This document shows positions 1 through 7,259 of a stretch of 9,477 bases of DNA, piece after piece (position 1 is the stretch's first letter; the number at the start of each line of letters is the position of its first letter). The DNA comes from an uncultured Phycisphaerae bacterium. GTDB taxonomy: Bacteria; Planctomycetota; Phycisphaerae; Phycisphaerales; SM1A02. The translations under genes were made by a program, and so were the position numbers. The stretch lies in assembly GCA_913046275.1 (NCBI GenBank), contig CAJWSE010000038.1, positions 1 to 9,477 of the forward strand, read 5' to 3'. The notes beneath the pieces are model-generated. The model was not told where the DNA came from and made no database searches. It saw nothing but the letters and a program-made list of their open reading frames with translations.

Positions 1-220
1 TATCTGATTCATACTCTTGGTGACTTGTTGCAATGGTAATACCACGCGCTTTTTCTTCTGGAGCATTATCAATTTGATCAAATGCTCGTGCGTCACCAAG
101 ACCCTTTGCTGCTTGACGAGTTGTAATCGCTGCAGTTAGAGTTGTTTTACCGTGGTCAATATGACCAATCGTGCCAATATTCACGTGTGGTTTGTTTCGA
201 ACAAATGTGTCCTTAGCCAT
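1..220 (-). CDS. tuf: Elongation factor Tu (EF-Tu), N-terminal part; gene runs off the left edge
   Basis: EF-Tu is the GTPase that delivers aminoacyl-tRNA to the ribosomal A site. Only the first 73 codons are visible. They start [20 protein letters not shown] and carry the G1/P-loop GHIDHGKT (residues 19-26) and the switch I element RGITI (59-63), both diagnostic of translational GTPases and, with this N-terminus, of EF-Tu rather than EF-G. After RGITI the sequence reads ATSHQEY, where E. coli has NTSHVEY, a small lineage difference. The ATG at 220 is preceded by GGAG (minus strand, 229-232) with an 8-nt gap, so the start is secure. A tRNA-Thr gene lies 132 bp upstream on the same strand, the common bacterial tRNA-Thr/tuf arrangement, so the two are probably co-transcribed and the tRNA processed out. 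The spacer contains two inverted repeats, listed separately. Confidence 0.97.
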   Translation of the reverse strand, partial: MAKDTFVRNKPHVNIGTIGHIDHGKTTLTAAITTRQAAKGLGDARAFDQIDNAPEEKARGITIATSHQEYESD

Positions 221-240
221 CGTGAGTTCTCCGTTCCAGT

Positions 241-258
241 GGTAGCAAAAAAGCTACC
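241..258 (-). promoter_or_regulatory. Leader hairpin directly upstream of the tuf ribosome binding site
   Basis: On the minus strand the sequence is GGTAGC-TTTTTT-GCTACC, a perfect 6-bp stem with a loop of six U. It ends 8 nt before the GGAG of tuf and 20 nt before the start codon. It is not followed by a T-tract, so it does not look like a terminator. It may affect translation initiation or RNA processing of the tRNA-Thr/tuf transcript. The structure is read from sequence; the role is inference. Confidence 0.5.
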
Positions 259-316
259 TTACTGTTCTATCTCTGCCGGTGACTCTCAGCGAATCAGACC
301 GACACCATCTGTTTAA

Positions 317-341
317 GTTGTTATAGACCGTCTATAACAAC
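317..341. repeat. Perfect 12-bp inverted repeat in the tRNA-Thr/tuf spacer
   Basis: GTTGTTATAGAC (317-328) and GTCTATAACAAC (330-341) are exact reverse complements separated by one base. As RNA the centre would open to a small loop (about GACGGUC). The repeat starts about 11 nt after the 3' end of tRNA-Thr in transcription order. No T-run follows on the minus strand, so an intrinsic terminator is unlikely. It could be a double-stranded RNase III-type processing site separating tRNA from tuf mRNA, an operator for a dimeric protein, or an attenuator. Confidence 0.6.
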
Positions 342-352
342 ATCTATTCCAA

Positions 353-424
<72 letters not shown>

Positions 425-486
425 AAATGGGATCCGTCATGCAACCAACTAACTAACTATGGTCGCTCTTGATCGAGCCATCCTAG

Positions 487-494
487 CCCCCCCC
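487..494. repeat. C8/G8 homopolymer tract
   Basis: Eight consecutive C on the plus strand (G8 on the minus strand) lie between the terminator at 500-523 and the tRNA-Thr gene, in the region where the tRNA-Thr/tuf promoter should be. Runs of this length can change length by slippage. Whether this one affects promoter spacing cannot be told from a single sequence. I found no convincing -35/-10 pair around it. Confidence 0.4.
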
Positions 495-499
495 GATTT

Positions 500-523
500 A
501 AAAACCGTCCTTTATAAGGACGG
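500..523 (-). terminator. Intrinsic terminator ending the cysS-coaE-rho-pseudopilin direction
   Basis: On the minus strand CCGTCCTT-ATA-AAGGACGG forms a perfect 8-bp stem with a 3-nt loop (505-523), followed at once by TTTTT (504-500). This is the standard Rho-independent form. It lies about 100 nt after the stop codon of the pseudopilin gene and before the tRNA-Thr gene, so it separates that unit from tRNA-Thr/tuf. Confidence 0.8.
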
Positions 524-621
524 AAGAGAGAGTTTAGCGAAAGTCTTGAAAATGGCAACCCCTAAGTAACCAATCTTATCATTTACAAAAGCAGTAGTGC
601 CGTTTTTAAGCTAAAAATAGA

Positions 622-1554
622 CTATGGCGTTGGTTTGCGCCGTGTCAATTGGTGTATTCGGATTCCTTGGCCAAAAAGTGTTGAGTCAACACCTTCAACA
701 GGGTCTTCATTAGGTCCACGTTCACTCCAAGCGCCGACCCTTAACATCGAACCATCAAGCATCAACATGAGGCAATCGCCAGAATACCGAAAATCCACTT
801 CTCCAGTTGTTGCAAAATCATCTGAAGCAATTGGACCGGTGCCATCGTTAATGCGAACATCCCAAGGTTCTTCTTCATCGCCTATTGTTTCACCTAAAAT
901 CGAATCTACTAAGTAGACCGAACGTGAAGGTGCATTCATCATGGCATAGGTGTAATAGCGATCAACATTAGAACTCGTTTCACCATCGGAGTCGTTATCG
1001 CTACGTGAATCAAAAAAATCATTTGCTGCAAAATAACCAGGCAAACCAAGTTCTTCACCTCGGGTATTCTCAAATGTTGAGCGGAATGGGTGTTCAAAAG
1101 AATCATACACTTCGTAAATATCGTTATCTGGCGAATCTGATTCCCAAAGTAAATGGTCTCCATCTTCCTCGCGATCATCTAGACCATAGGCTTGATACAA
1201 TTGGTTGTCTGTCCAAATAATATCTGCCCAAGTACCTTGGTACTGCGAACGCGTAAATTCATCATTCGGATTGTCATCTTCAGCATGTTCATCTCGGCGA
1301 TATGAAATAGATGTTCCGCTTGCAAATTCATCGTTGTAATCAAATTGACTTGGCAAAATACGATTGTCGCGCTCGCCAGACCACAGAGACATCCACTGGC
1401 TAATCTCTTTCAATTTAACATTAACTTTCGCCGTTTTAGCAGCATCTGTGCTGCCAGTTAGTGCAACCATCAAAAATGATGCAAGTATGGCGATAATAGC
1501 TACAACAACCAATATTTCGATGATAGTAAATGCTCGATTCTCAGTTTTTCTCAT
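622..1554 (-). CDS. Prepilin-like protein with N-terminal cleavage/methylation domain (pseudopilin family), acidic
   Basis: A 310-residue protein with a type IV prepilin/type II secretion pseudopilin N-terminus: short basic leader, then FTIIE (residues 9-13) with the conserved Glu at +5 and a hydrophobic helix to about residue 33. The residue before the cleavage point is Ala (…NRA|FTIIE) rather than the usual Gly; prepilin peptidases are known to tolerate Ala less well. The middle is rich in Asp and Glu (for example DREEDGD and SDNDSDGE), suggesting an exported, perhaps cation-binding, domain. Near the C-terminus a FRYSGDCLMLMLDGSM segment resembles the late motif of the expanded planctomycete pseudopilin family. 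The start ATG has a weak GCGGA-type site 7 nt upstream. It lies 58 bp after rho on the same strand and is followed by a terminator, so it may share the rho transcript. Substrate and function are unknown; no secretion ATPase or prepilin peptidase gene is nearby. Confidence 0.85.
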   Translation of the reverse strand: MRKTENRAFTIIEILVVVAIIAILASFLMVALTGSTDAAKTAKVNVKLKEISQWMSLWSGERDNRILPSQFDYNDEFASGTSISYRRDEHAEDDNPNDEFTRSQYQGTWADIIWTDNQLYQAYGLDDREEDGDHLLWESDSPDNDIYEVYDSFEHPFRSTFENTRGEELGLPGYFAANDFFDSRSDNDSDGETSSNVDRYYTYAMMNAPSRSVYLVDSILGETIGDEEEPWDVRINDGTGPIASDDFATTGEVDFRYSGDCLMLMLDGSMLRVGAWSERGPNEDPVEGVDSTLFGQGIRIHQLTRRKPTP

Positions 1555-1612
1555 ACGATATTCCGCTCAATGTTTTCATACTGTACGCATACTCAAAGCA
1601 ATTAGCTACTAA

Positions 1613-3046
1613 TTATCCTAAGTTCATTGTCATTAAGAATTCTGCATTAGAATTCGTTTTGACCATTCGAGTACGCAACATTTCCATTGCTTCCACAGGG
1701 CTCATGTCGCTCACTACCTTGCGTAAACGGCCAACAAGCTCGTTTTCTTTAGGATCAAGCAAAAGCTCCTCGCGGCGTGTTCCGGAAGCCGCGATGTCAA
1801 TTGCAGGCCAAATTCTTTTTTCAACCAGTTTTCTCGTCAGGTGAAGTTCTGAATTACCAGTACCTTTAAACTCTTCAAAAATAACTTCGTCCGCTTTAGA
1901 GCCCGTGTCCACGAGAGCAGTACCAATAATTGTTAGCGAACCTCCATCTTCAATATTTCGCGCCGAACCAAAAAATTTCTTTGGGCGAATAAGCGCCTTT
2001 GAGTCTACTCCACCAGTACCTATCTTTCCTGTCGTTGGCATACCATTGTTATACCCTCGAGCAAGGCGTGTAATCGAGTCCATTAAGATTACTACATCAT
2101 CACCAAACTCAACCATACGACGTGCTTTTTCCATCACCATTTCTGCAACCTGAATGTGCCGTGTTGCTTCTTCGTCAAATGTACTTGCAACAACTTCTAC
2201 AGAGTCGGGTGTGCTTCGCTTAAAATCAGTCACTTCTTCAGGTCGTTCATCTACAAGCAAAACAATAACATGAACATCGGGATGGTTTGACGCAACAGCA
2301 TTCGTGATCCGTTGTAGCAACACTGTCTTACCAGTGCGCGGCGGCGCAACAATTAGCGCTCGCTGACCAAATCCCATCGGCGCAACCAGGTCAATAACTC
2401 TCGTTTCAATAATATCACTATCTGTTTCAAGATGAATCCTAGACTCAGGGTGCAACGGAGTAAGATTCTCAAATGTTGAAATGTCATGGACATCTTTTGG
2501 ATTACGTCCATTAATGGCTTCTACACGTAACATTGCAAAGTATGTTTCTGTTTCTTTTGGCGGACGAATCAAACCACGAATTACTTGACCTTTTCGCAAG
2601 CCAAAGCGACGAATTTGGGAAGGTGATACATACACATCATCAGGGGAAGCAACATATGAATACTCTGGACTACGCAAAAAGCCATAACCATCCGACATTA
2701 TTTCAAGAGTGCCTTCACCAATCATTAGCCCTTGACGATTTGCTTGAGCTTTCAAAATTTCAAAAACAAGTTTTTGACGTGGCATCTCCGCCCAATTATC
2801 AACTTTTTCTTGCTTCGCAATTTCGCCTAATTCTTTTGACTTCATATGCTGCAATGCCGCGAGATCGTATCCTTCTTTTTTAGCTTTGTCATACTTCTTT
2901 TGTGCTGCTGCAGTGAGTTTCGAATCTAGCGAAGCAGCTTCTGCTTCAAGCTCCTCGTCCGATGGAACTTCGCCTGGCTTTAGTGACATCGTTGCAAAAC
3001 CACCGTTGCCCCCAGTTTTTTTTCTTCGTCTTCTTTTTTTTGCCAT
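1613..3046 (-). CDS. rho: Transcription termination factor Rho
   Basis: Rho is the hexameric RNA-dependent ATPase/helicase that ends transcription. All hallmarks are present over 477 residues. An OB-fold primary RNA-binding domain contains [15 protein letters not shown] and [17 protein letters not shown]. Walker A is APPRTGKT (234-241), where E. coli has APPKAGKT. DERPEEV, Walker [17 protein letters not shown], the R-loop segment [10 protein letters not shown] and the Q-loop [18 protein letters not shown] follow. The protein is about 60 residues longer than E. coli Rho, from a charged N-terminal extension that begins [13 protein letters not shown] and continues Glu/Lys-rich; such extensions vary between phyla. 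The ATG at 3046 has AGGA about 10 nt upstream. The 119-bp gap to coaE has no clear promoter or terminator, so co-transcription with cysS-coaE is possible but unproven. Confidence 0.98.
   Translation of the reverse strand: MAKKRRRRKKTGGNGGFATMSLKPGEVPSDEELEAEAASLDSKLTAAAQKKYDKAKKEGYDLAALQHMKSKELGEIAKQEKVDNWAEMPRQKLVFEILKAQANRQGLMIGEGTLEIMSDGYGFLRSPEYSYVASPDDVYVSPSQIRRFGLRKGQVIRGLIRPPKETETYFAMLRVEAINGRNPKDVHDISTFENLTPLHPESRIHLETDSDIIETRVIDLVAPMGFGQRALIVAPPRTGKTVLLQRITNAVASNHPDVHVIVLLVDERPEEVTDFKRSTPDSVEVVASTFDEEATRHIQVAEMVMEKARRMVEFGDDVVILMDSITRLARGYNNGMPTTGKIGTGGVDSKALIRPKKFFGSARNIEDGGSLTIIGTALVDTGSKADEVIFEEFKGTGNSELHLTRKLVEKRIWPAIDIAASGTRREELLLDPKENELVGRLRKVVSDMSPVEAMEMLRTRMVKTNSNAEFLMTMNLG
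3016..3041. repeat. Two A8 tracts at the 5' end of rho
   Basis: On the minus strand two runs of eight A (3034-3041 and 3016-3023), separated by 10 nt, encode the Lys pairs of the Rho N-terminus (codons 2-4 and 8-11). Runs of this length favour polymerase slippage. A one-base slip would shift the rho frame within its first dozen codons. Confidence 0.5.
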
Positions 3047-3165
3047 TATGAACTATTCCTATGTAATCCTGCAAGGGTTGAACTGTGCACTGCACGCACT
3101 TTACTGTAGAGAGAGGAAGCTTCACTTGAAGCCACTTCATTTGTTTTGAAAGGGGTTTTCGCAAC

Positions 3166-3774
3166 TCACGTAGAGTCACTGTTTCTTATTTCTTCAAGAA
3201 CTTCCTTCACACGATGCTCTACCGCACTAAGGTCGCCCTCATTGATAATGACATAATCCGCTTTTTTACGCTTCTTGTCAAGTGGCAACTGCGATGCTTC
3301 TCGTGTTACGAGTTCATTCTCTCCCCAACCCCGAGCTGAAAGAACTCTCCGAAGACGAGTCTCTTGTGAAGCTTCAACAAAAACAATCGCATCACACTGT
3401 AATTCCAGTCCTGCCTCAAAAAGTAGCGGTGCATCAATTACATACGCAATTACGCCGTCACCGCATGCATCGAAAATTTCCTGTTGAAATCGTGCTACAA
3501 TCGGGTGAATCAATGATTCCAGCCGTTTTCGCTCAGAATCGTCTGAGAATACAATTGACGCAATTTTTTTAGTGTCAAGGTCCCCTTTAGAATTATATAT
3601 TTGTTCTCCCCACCAATCCTGAATCTGATTTTGAACTTCCAAAATTTCAAATGCTTTTTTTGCGTTTTCATCTGCGTTAGCAACCGCACAACCTTGAGAA
3701 GCAAAAAGGGACGCAACAGTACTTTTACCCGAGCCTATTCCACCGACAATCCCAATTGTTGGAATATGATTCAC
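3166..3774 (-). CDS. coaE: Dephospho-CoA kinase
   Basis: CoaE phosphorylates the 3'-hydroxyl of dephospho-CoA with ATP, the last step of coenzyme A synthesis, in the cytoplasm. From the GTG at 3774 the protein has 202 residues. It shows the P-loop GGIGSGKST (11-19), the CoaE segment LIHPIV, the YVIDAPLLFEAGL block and a lid-region R…RGWGENELVTREASQ. The length matches the family. The start is ambiguous: GTG at 3774 overlaps the cysS stop as GTGA and gives the usual short lead before the P-loop, but has no good ribosome binding site. A TTG at 3792 would add six residues and has GAAGG 6 nt upstream, although that GAAGG also encodes a conserved Glu-Gly of CysRS. Either way it is translationally coupled to cysS. 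Confidence 0.95.
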   Translation of the reverse strand: MNHIPTIGIVGGIGSGKSTVASLFASQGCAVANADENAKKAFEILEVQNQIQDWWGEQIYNSKGDLDTKKIASIVFSDDSERKRLESLIHPIVARFQQEIFDACGDGVIAYVIDAPLLFEAGLELQCDAIVFVEASQETRLRRVLSARGWGENELVTREASQLPLDKKRKKADYVIINEGDLSAVEHRVKEVLEEIRNSDST

Positions 3775-5306
3775 TGCACAATACGAGACCAAGTTGTGCC
3801 TTCGGGCCCATCTTTGATTTCGATTCCCATTGCTGTAAGTTCTTCACGTATTTCATCTGCCTTGCCCCAATCTTTAGACTGACGAGCATCGAGCCTGGCT
3901 TTAATAAGCAATTCAATTTTTCCCACGTCAATACTGTCGACGCATACTTCTTGATTAAGCGAAAGCACTCCTAGAATACTATCCATATGTTGAAGTGCTA
4001 AGAGTTCATCACCAAATGTGCTCGTACCATCAAGGTTTTTTTCTGGAGATTTTTCTATTGAATAAGAACTAACCGCCTCACTCAAAATACCAATTGCGCC
4101 CGCTATGTTGAGATCTTCGCACATAGATGCAACAAATTTTACTTTTGCATCCTGCAAAAACTTACAATTTGTTTGGTTTTGTTTGTGTGCATCAAGCCAA
4201 TTAGCAAGGCGACTCCATCGATCAATTTGGCGTTGTGAATCCTTTAAGCCCTGCATAGTAAAATTTGCGTTTGAGCGGTAATGAGTACGAATGAGTTCTA
4301 GCCGAATTGCTGCATGTGTTGCACCTTTGGCCACTAAATCGCGAACTGTGAAGAAGTTCCCCTTACTTTTACTCATTTTCCCTCCATCGACAAGCAAAAA
4401 TCTTGTATGGAACCAATAATGAGCAAACGAGTGAGTGCCCGTCGCGCTGCAAGATTGCGCTATCTCGCATTCATGATGGGGGAAAATATTATCTTCACCG
4501 CCGCTATGAATGTCTATGACATCTCCCAAAATGGAGGTCGCCATTGATGAGCACTCAAGGTGCCAGCCGGGATAACCCTCACCCCAAGGACTATCCCAAC
4601 GCATTAAATGACTTGAGTCTGGTTTCCATAACATAAAGTCAGCAGGATTTTTTTTAACCGCTTGCGTTTCCATATTGACGCGACCACCTTCACCAGAGCG
4701 CAATTTTTCCATGGTATTCCCTGAAAGTTTGCCGTATTCTGGGAATGACTGCACATCAAAGTACACCACTCCATCACTGGCCACGTACGCATGATCCTTA
4801 TCAATAAGTATTTTTACCATTGAAATCATTTGTTGAATATATTGCGTTGGCCTTGGCATCAACTCTGGATTTTGAATCGCATCTTCAACAATTTTAATAC
4901 CCAAAGATTTTGAATCCTCAAAAAATGCTTTTGCATAATATTCCGCAACTGCTATTGGATTAACAGGATCTATATCCACACCATGAGGTAACGTCCCAGA
5001 TTTTTTAGCCTCTGCTAGTCTATTTGCTGCTACCGCCATTTTGTCTTCGCCACCACCATCAGCGACGTCATCGTCTGTCATATGCCCAACATCTGTAATA
5101 TTCATGACTTGGTTGACCGTATAACCAATTGCTTCCAATGTTCTTCGTAATACATCTGCATTAAGAAAAGCTCGGAAATTTCCAATATGCGCGAAGTCGT
5201 ATACTGTCGGCCCACAGGAATAAAATGTCACAATCTTTCCATCTAAATCGATGGGCGTAAACAGATCTGTTGCTCTCGTCAATGAGTTGTATAAGTGGAG
5301 TTGCAT
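3771..5306 (-). CDS. cysS: Cysteinyl-tRNA synthetase
   Basis: Class I synthetase that charges tRNA-Cys. The 511-residue protein from ATG 5306 begins MQLHLYNSLTRATDLFTPID, a typical CysRS N-terminus. It has the HIGH-type motif HIGN (40-43), KMSKS (310-314) and the four expected zinc ligands Cys31, Cys252 (WHLEC), His277 and Glu281 (HHECE). A C-terminal anticodon-binding-side tail ends in DGPEGTTWSR. About 40 residues more than in E. coli CysRS separate the first two zinc ligands, around a NITDVGHMTDDD segment and a following charged insert; I believe this form occurs in a subset of bacterial CysRS. An in-frame TTG at 5348 would add 14 residues without family support, so ATG 5306 is preferred. 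The coaE start overlaps its stop. Its start lies only 18 bp from the divergent epimerase start. Confidence 0.97.
   Translation of the reverse strand: MQLHLYNSLTRATDLFTPIDLDGKIVTFYSCGPTVYDFAHIGNFRAFLNADVLRRTLEAIGYTVNQVMNITDVGHMTDDDVADGGGEDKMAVAANRLAEAKKSGTLPHGVDIDPVNPIAVAEYYAKAFFEDSKSLGIKIVEDAIQNPELMPRPTQYIQQMISMVKILIDKDHAYVASDGVVYFDVQSFPEYGKLSGNTMEKLRSGEGGRVNMETQAVKKNPADFMLWKPDSSHLMRWDSPWGEGYPGWHLECSSMATSILGDVIDIHSGGEDNIFPHHECEIAQSCSATGTHSFAHYWFHTRFLLVDGGKMSKSKGNFFTVRDLVAKGATHAAIRLELIRTHYRSNANFTMQGLKDSQRQIDRWSRLANWLDAHKQNQTNCKFLQDAKVKFVASMCEDLNIAGAIGILSEAVSSYSIEKSPEKNLDGTSTFGDELLALQHMDSILGVLSLNQEVCVDSIDVGKIELLIKARLDARQSKDWGKADEIREELTAMGIEIKDGPEGTTWSRIVQ
5290..5295 (+). promoter_or_regulatory. 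Possible -10 element for the epimerase gene, inside the 5' end of cysS
   Basis: TATAAG lies 29 bp before the epimerase ATG and would give a 5' leader of about 20 nt. No good -35 hexamer is seen at the usual distance (TGTTGC with a 17-bp spacer is poor). It falls within cysS codons 4-6. This is a weak assignment from one hexamer, and planctomycete promoter consensus is uncertain. Confidence 0.25.
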
Positions 5307-5324
5307 GTTTGGTAGGATGGGGAA

Positions 5325-6272
5325 ATGTTCGATAATTGTCCGTATCAAAATTTGTTTAAAAAGAAAAAGGCCCTCATCACCGGTGGCGCAGGCTTTATTG
5401 GTTCACATCTTACACAACATCTGAGCCAACTCGGATGTTCTGTTCACGTACTCGACAATTTTAGTACTGGAAAACGTATAAATCTCGATGGGGTTAAAGC
5501 CAAAATTATTGAAGGAAGTATCCTTGATCAAGATACTGTGCAAGCCGCTGTACAGGGATGTGATTTCGTTTTTCATCTTGCTGGCATGGTCTCAGTGCCT
5601 GTTAGCATTCAAGAACCAAATGTGTGTTTTCACACGAATATTGACGGAACGAAAATAGTATTAAACGCCTCAATCAATGCGGGGGTTTCTCGATTACTTT
5701 TTGCATCATCATCCGCATGCTATGGGAAAACCCCTTCATTACCGAGTAAAGAAACTGACCCAGTTTCATTTGAATCTCCTTACGCCGAATCGAAATTTCG
5801 TGTCGAACAATTATTGCAAAATGAATGTTCCATTGACTCTGTTTCATTTCGATTTTTTAATGTCTTTGGACAGAGACAAGACCCACACTCACCCTATGCC
5901 GCAGTAGTAAGCGCCTTTCAGCATGCTCTTGAATCGGGAAAGACTCCTATGGTATATGGCGATGGTTCTCAAACGCGAGATTTTGTTGCCGTGGAAAATA
6001 TTGTCCACGCATTGCTTCTTGCGGCATCGCATTCTAGGCGATTCCAAGGCGAAGTTTTTAATGTTGGTACTGGAGCTGCAAATTCTATTATTGAACTATT
6101 GCATTTAATGGCTAACGAAGAAGAACTTAGGTTTGAGTTTGTTCCATCACGTGATGGCGATGTCCTGCACTCATGTGCGTCCATTGAAAAATTAAGCGCT
6201 GTGCTAGGCTACAAGCCAATAATCAGTACAAAAGATGCACTTTTAAAATTAGTTAATCCCATGATGCCGTGA
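5325..6272 (+). CDS. NAD-dependent epimerase/dehydratase of nucleotide sugars (UDP-hexose 4-epimerase-like)
   Basis: An extended short-chain dehydrogenase of 315 residues, close to the usual 310-340. The NAD-binding GGAGFIG is at 20-26, DNFSTGK follows the second strand, and the SSSACYG serine region precedes the catalytic YAESK (Tyr153, Lys157). FRFFNVFGQRQDPHSPYAAV and EVFNVGTG with RDGDVLHSCASIEKL are typical of UDP-glucose/UDP-N-acetylglucosamine 4-epimerases, including the WbpP type. The exact sugar cannot be told from sequence. AGGA 7 nt before the ATG (5314-5317) supports the start. It is the only plus-strand gene here, divergent from cysS and overlapping the convergent pseudopilin gene by 20 bp. 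It plausibly supplies a nucleotide sugar to the nearby polysaccharide operon; the link is inferred from proximity. Confidence 0.9.
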   Translation: MFDNCPYQNLFKKKKALITGGAGFIGSHLTQHLSQLGCSVHVLDNFSTGKRINLDGVKAKIIEGSILDQDTVQAAVQGCDFVFHLAGMVSVPVSIQEPNVCFHTNIDGTKIVLNASINAGVSRLLFASSSACYGKTPSLPSKETDPVSFESPYAESKFRVEQLLQNECSIDSVSFRFFNVFGQRQDPHSPYAAVVSAFQHALESGKTPMVYGDGSQTRDFVAVENIVHALLLAASHSRRFQGEVFNVGTGAANSIIELLHLMANEEELRFEFVPSRDGDVLHSCASIEKLSAVLGYKPIISTKDALLKLVNPMMP

Positions 6273-7143
6273 TTGCATCATCGCTGAGAACTTCAGTACA
6301 TATGACCATCCAGTTGTCCCCAGATGGCATGCCATCTGTTCCAGCTGGATCAAGTTCTGCCCATTCTGCTGTGAATATATTGTCTGGACCAAGTGGCATT
6401 CCATTGAGTGGCTGGTATGCAATTTCTTCTGGGATAAAAGAATCGATCATTCTTACAGAACCATCGCCTGCAGCGATATTGCCTTTCCAAATTGATTCCT
6501 CACCATGAAACTTGAAGGTGTGGCTTGTTGTTTCAATGCTTGAACCATCTGTATTCATCTCAGGGCCACGGTTCGACAAGATAATGTCAGATGGACCAGC
6601 TGTAGTATTCCACTTCAACCGCACACGCTGACCACACAGTGCTTGGTGCGCATACGAGTTATGCGCTGGATTGACTGCTGTCGCATTTGCAACATCTGCG
6701 GTAAACTGATCGTCCCAAAAAACTTCTTCACCATCAATGCTTTCGTAGTCATACACTAAATCGTCTTGATTGATGTCTTTGATATTCGGATTTGATTCCA
6801 CGGGACTAATCAAGAAATCCGTAGTGAAATAATTTCGAGCTAGTAGCATGGACATTAAATTTGCTGTTGTGTCTGTCATATCATGCACTGCATCTGGATA
6901 ATCTTTGATGTACTCGCTTGGCACTGGAAGCTTACCCTCATTTCCAGATGCATCCAGGACAAATGCGCCATAGATTCCCTTTAAACGAGTTTTATCCTCC
7001 GTCGATTTCGCTGTACCGAATGCTCGGCTAAGCGCTGGAATTAATAATGACATCAAAATCACAATGATGGCAATTACAACAAGTAATTCAATGAGCGTGA
7101 ACCCAAAGTCTCTGGTCTTAACGGTGTATTTTTTACTTCGCAT
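6253..7143 (-). CDS. Prepilin-like protein with N-terminal cleavage/methylation domain (pseudopilin family)
   Basis: A 296-residue protein with a basic leader and the canonical prepilin peptidase site G|FTLIELLVV (Gly14, Phe15, Glu19), followed by a hydrophobic helix to about residue 36. A soluble domain follows, with a C-terminal HTFKFHGEESIWKGN…GDGSVRMI segment similar to the late motif of planctomycete pseudopilins. The protein is expected in the inner membrane or in a pseudopilus-like assembly. The ATG at 7143 is chosen because it gives a normal leader; a TTG at 7212 would add 23 residues with no family support. No strong ribosome binding site is visible before 7143. The first pseudopilin in this window has the same architecture but a very different middle region, as expected for this divergent family. 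Its 3' end overlaps the epimerase gene on the opposite strand. Function unknown. Confidence 0.87.
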   Translation of the reverse strand: MRSKKYTVKTRDFGFTLIELLVVIAIIVILMSLLIPALSRAFGTAKSTEDKTRLKGIYGAFVLDASGNEGKLPVPSEYIKDYPDAVHDMTDTTANLMSMLLARNYFTTDFLISPVESNPNIKDINQDDLVYDYESIDGEEVFWDDQFTADVANATAVNPAHNSYAHQALCGQRVRLKWNTTAGPSDIILSNRGPEMNTDGSSIETTSHTFKFHGEESIWKGNIAAGDGSVRMIDSFIPEEIAYQPLNGMPLGPDNIFTAEWAELDPAGTDGMPSGDNWMVICTEVLSDDAITASWD

Positions 7144-7234
7144 CTGTAGAGGATACGCTAACACGCCTAAAAAGACCACAACACTAGAACTATCTCCTAG
7201 ATAAGCAAACAATTTGACGCAAAAAGGTGTTTAG

Positions 7235-7259
7235 AAGCAAATATCATTGTTTTTTGCTT
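7235..7259 (-). terminator. Weak hairpin at the end of the polysaccharide operon
   Basis: AAGCAAA (7235-7241) and TTTGCTT (7253-7259) form a 7-bp AT-rich stem with an 11-nt loop, starting within the stop codon of the last acyltransferase gene. On the minus strand a TTTTT follows only after 9 more bases (7225-7221), so this is a poor intrinsic terminator at best. Confidence 0.25.

Noticed and set aside
447..458. Three tandem AACT units upstream of tRNA-Thr
   Set aside because: Only three copies of a tetranucleotide; too short to claim as a functional repeat.
525..621. Gap between the terminator and the first pseudopilin gene, searched for a small gene or RNA
   Set aside because: No ribosome binding site with an open frame and no strong hairpin was seen; it reads as a 3' untranslated region.
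2533..2883. A 116-codon plus-strand open frame opposite rho
   Set aside because: It is the antisense shadow of conserved rho codons, with no ribosome binding site and no recognisable protein features.
3085..3095. Short palindrome GTGCA-C-TGCAC in the coaE-rho gap
   Set aside because: A 5-bp stem with a one-base centre is expected by chance at this length, and it has no T-tract or conserved position relative to a promoter.
2946..3179. A minus-strand open frame overlapping the 5' end of rho and the coaE-rho gap, through the two A8 tracts
   Set aside because: Its product is low-complexity and resembles no family I know, and it lies out of frame with a certain gene. The openness is explained by the A-rich sequence.
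5307..5348. N-terminal extension of CysRS from a TTG at 5348
   Set aside because: CysRS proteins start just before the LYNSLTR-type segment, and the extension would run into the divergent epimerase coding region.
7144..7212. N-terminal extension of the second pseudopilin from a TTG at 7212
   Set aside because: It would put 23 extra, partly hydrophobic residues before a leader that already starts properly at ATG 7143. Prepilin leaders are short and basic.
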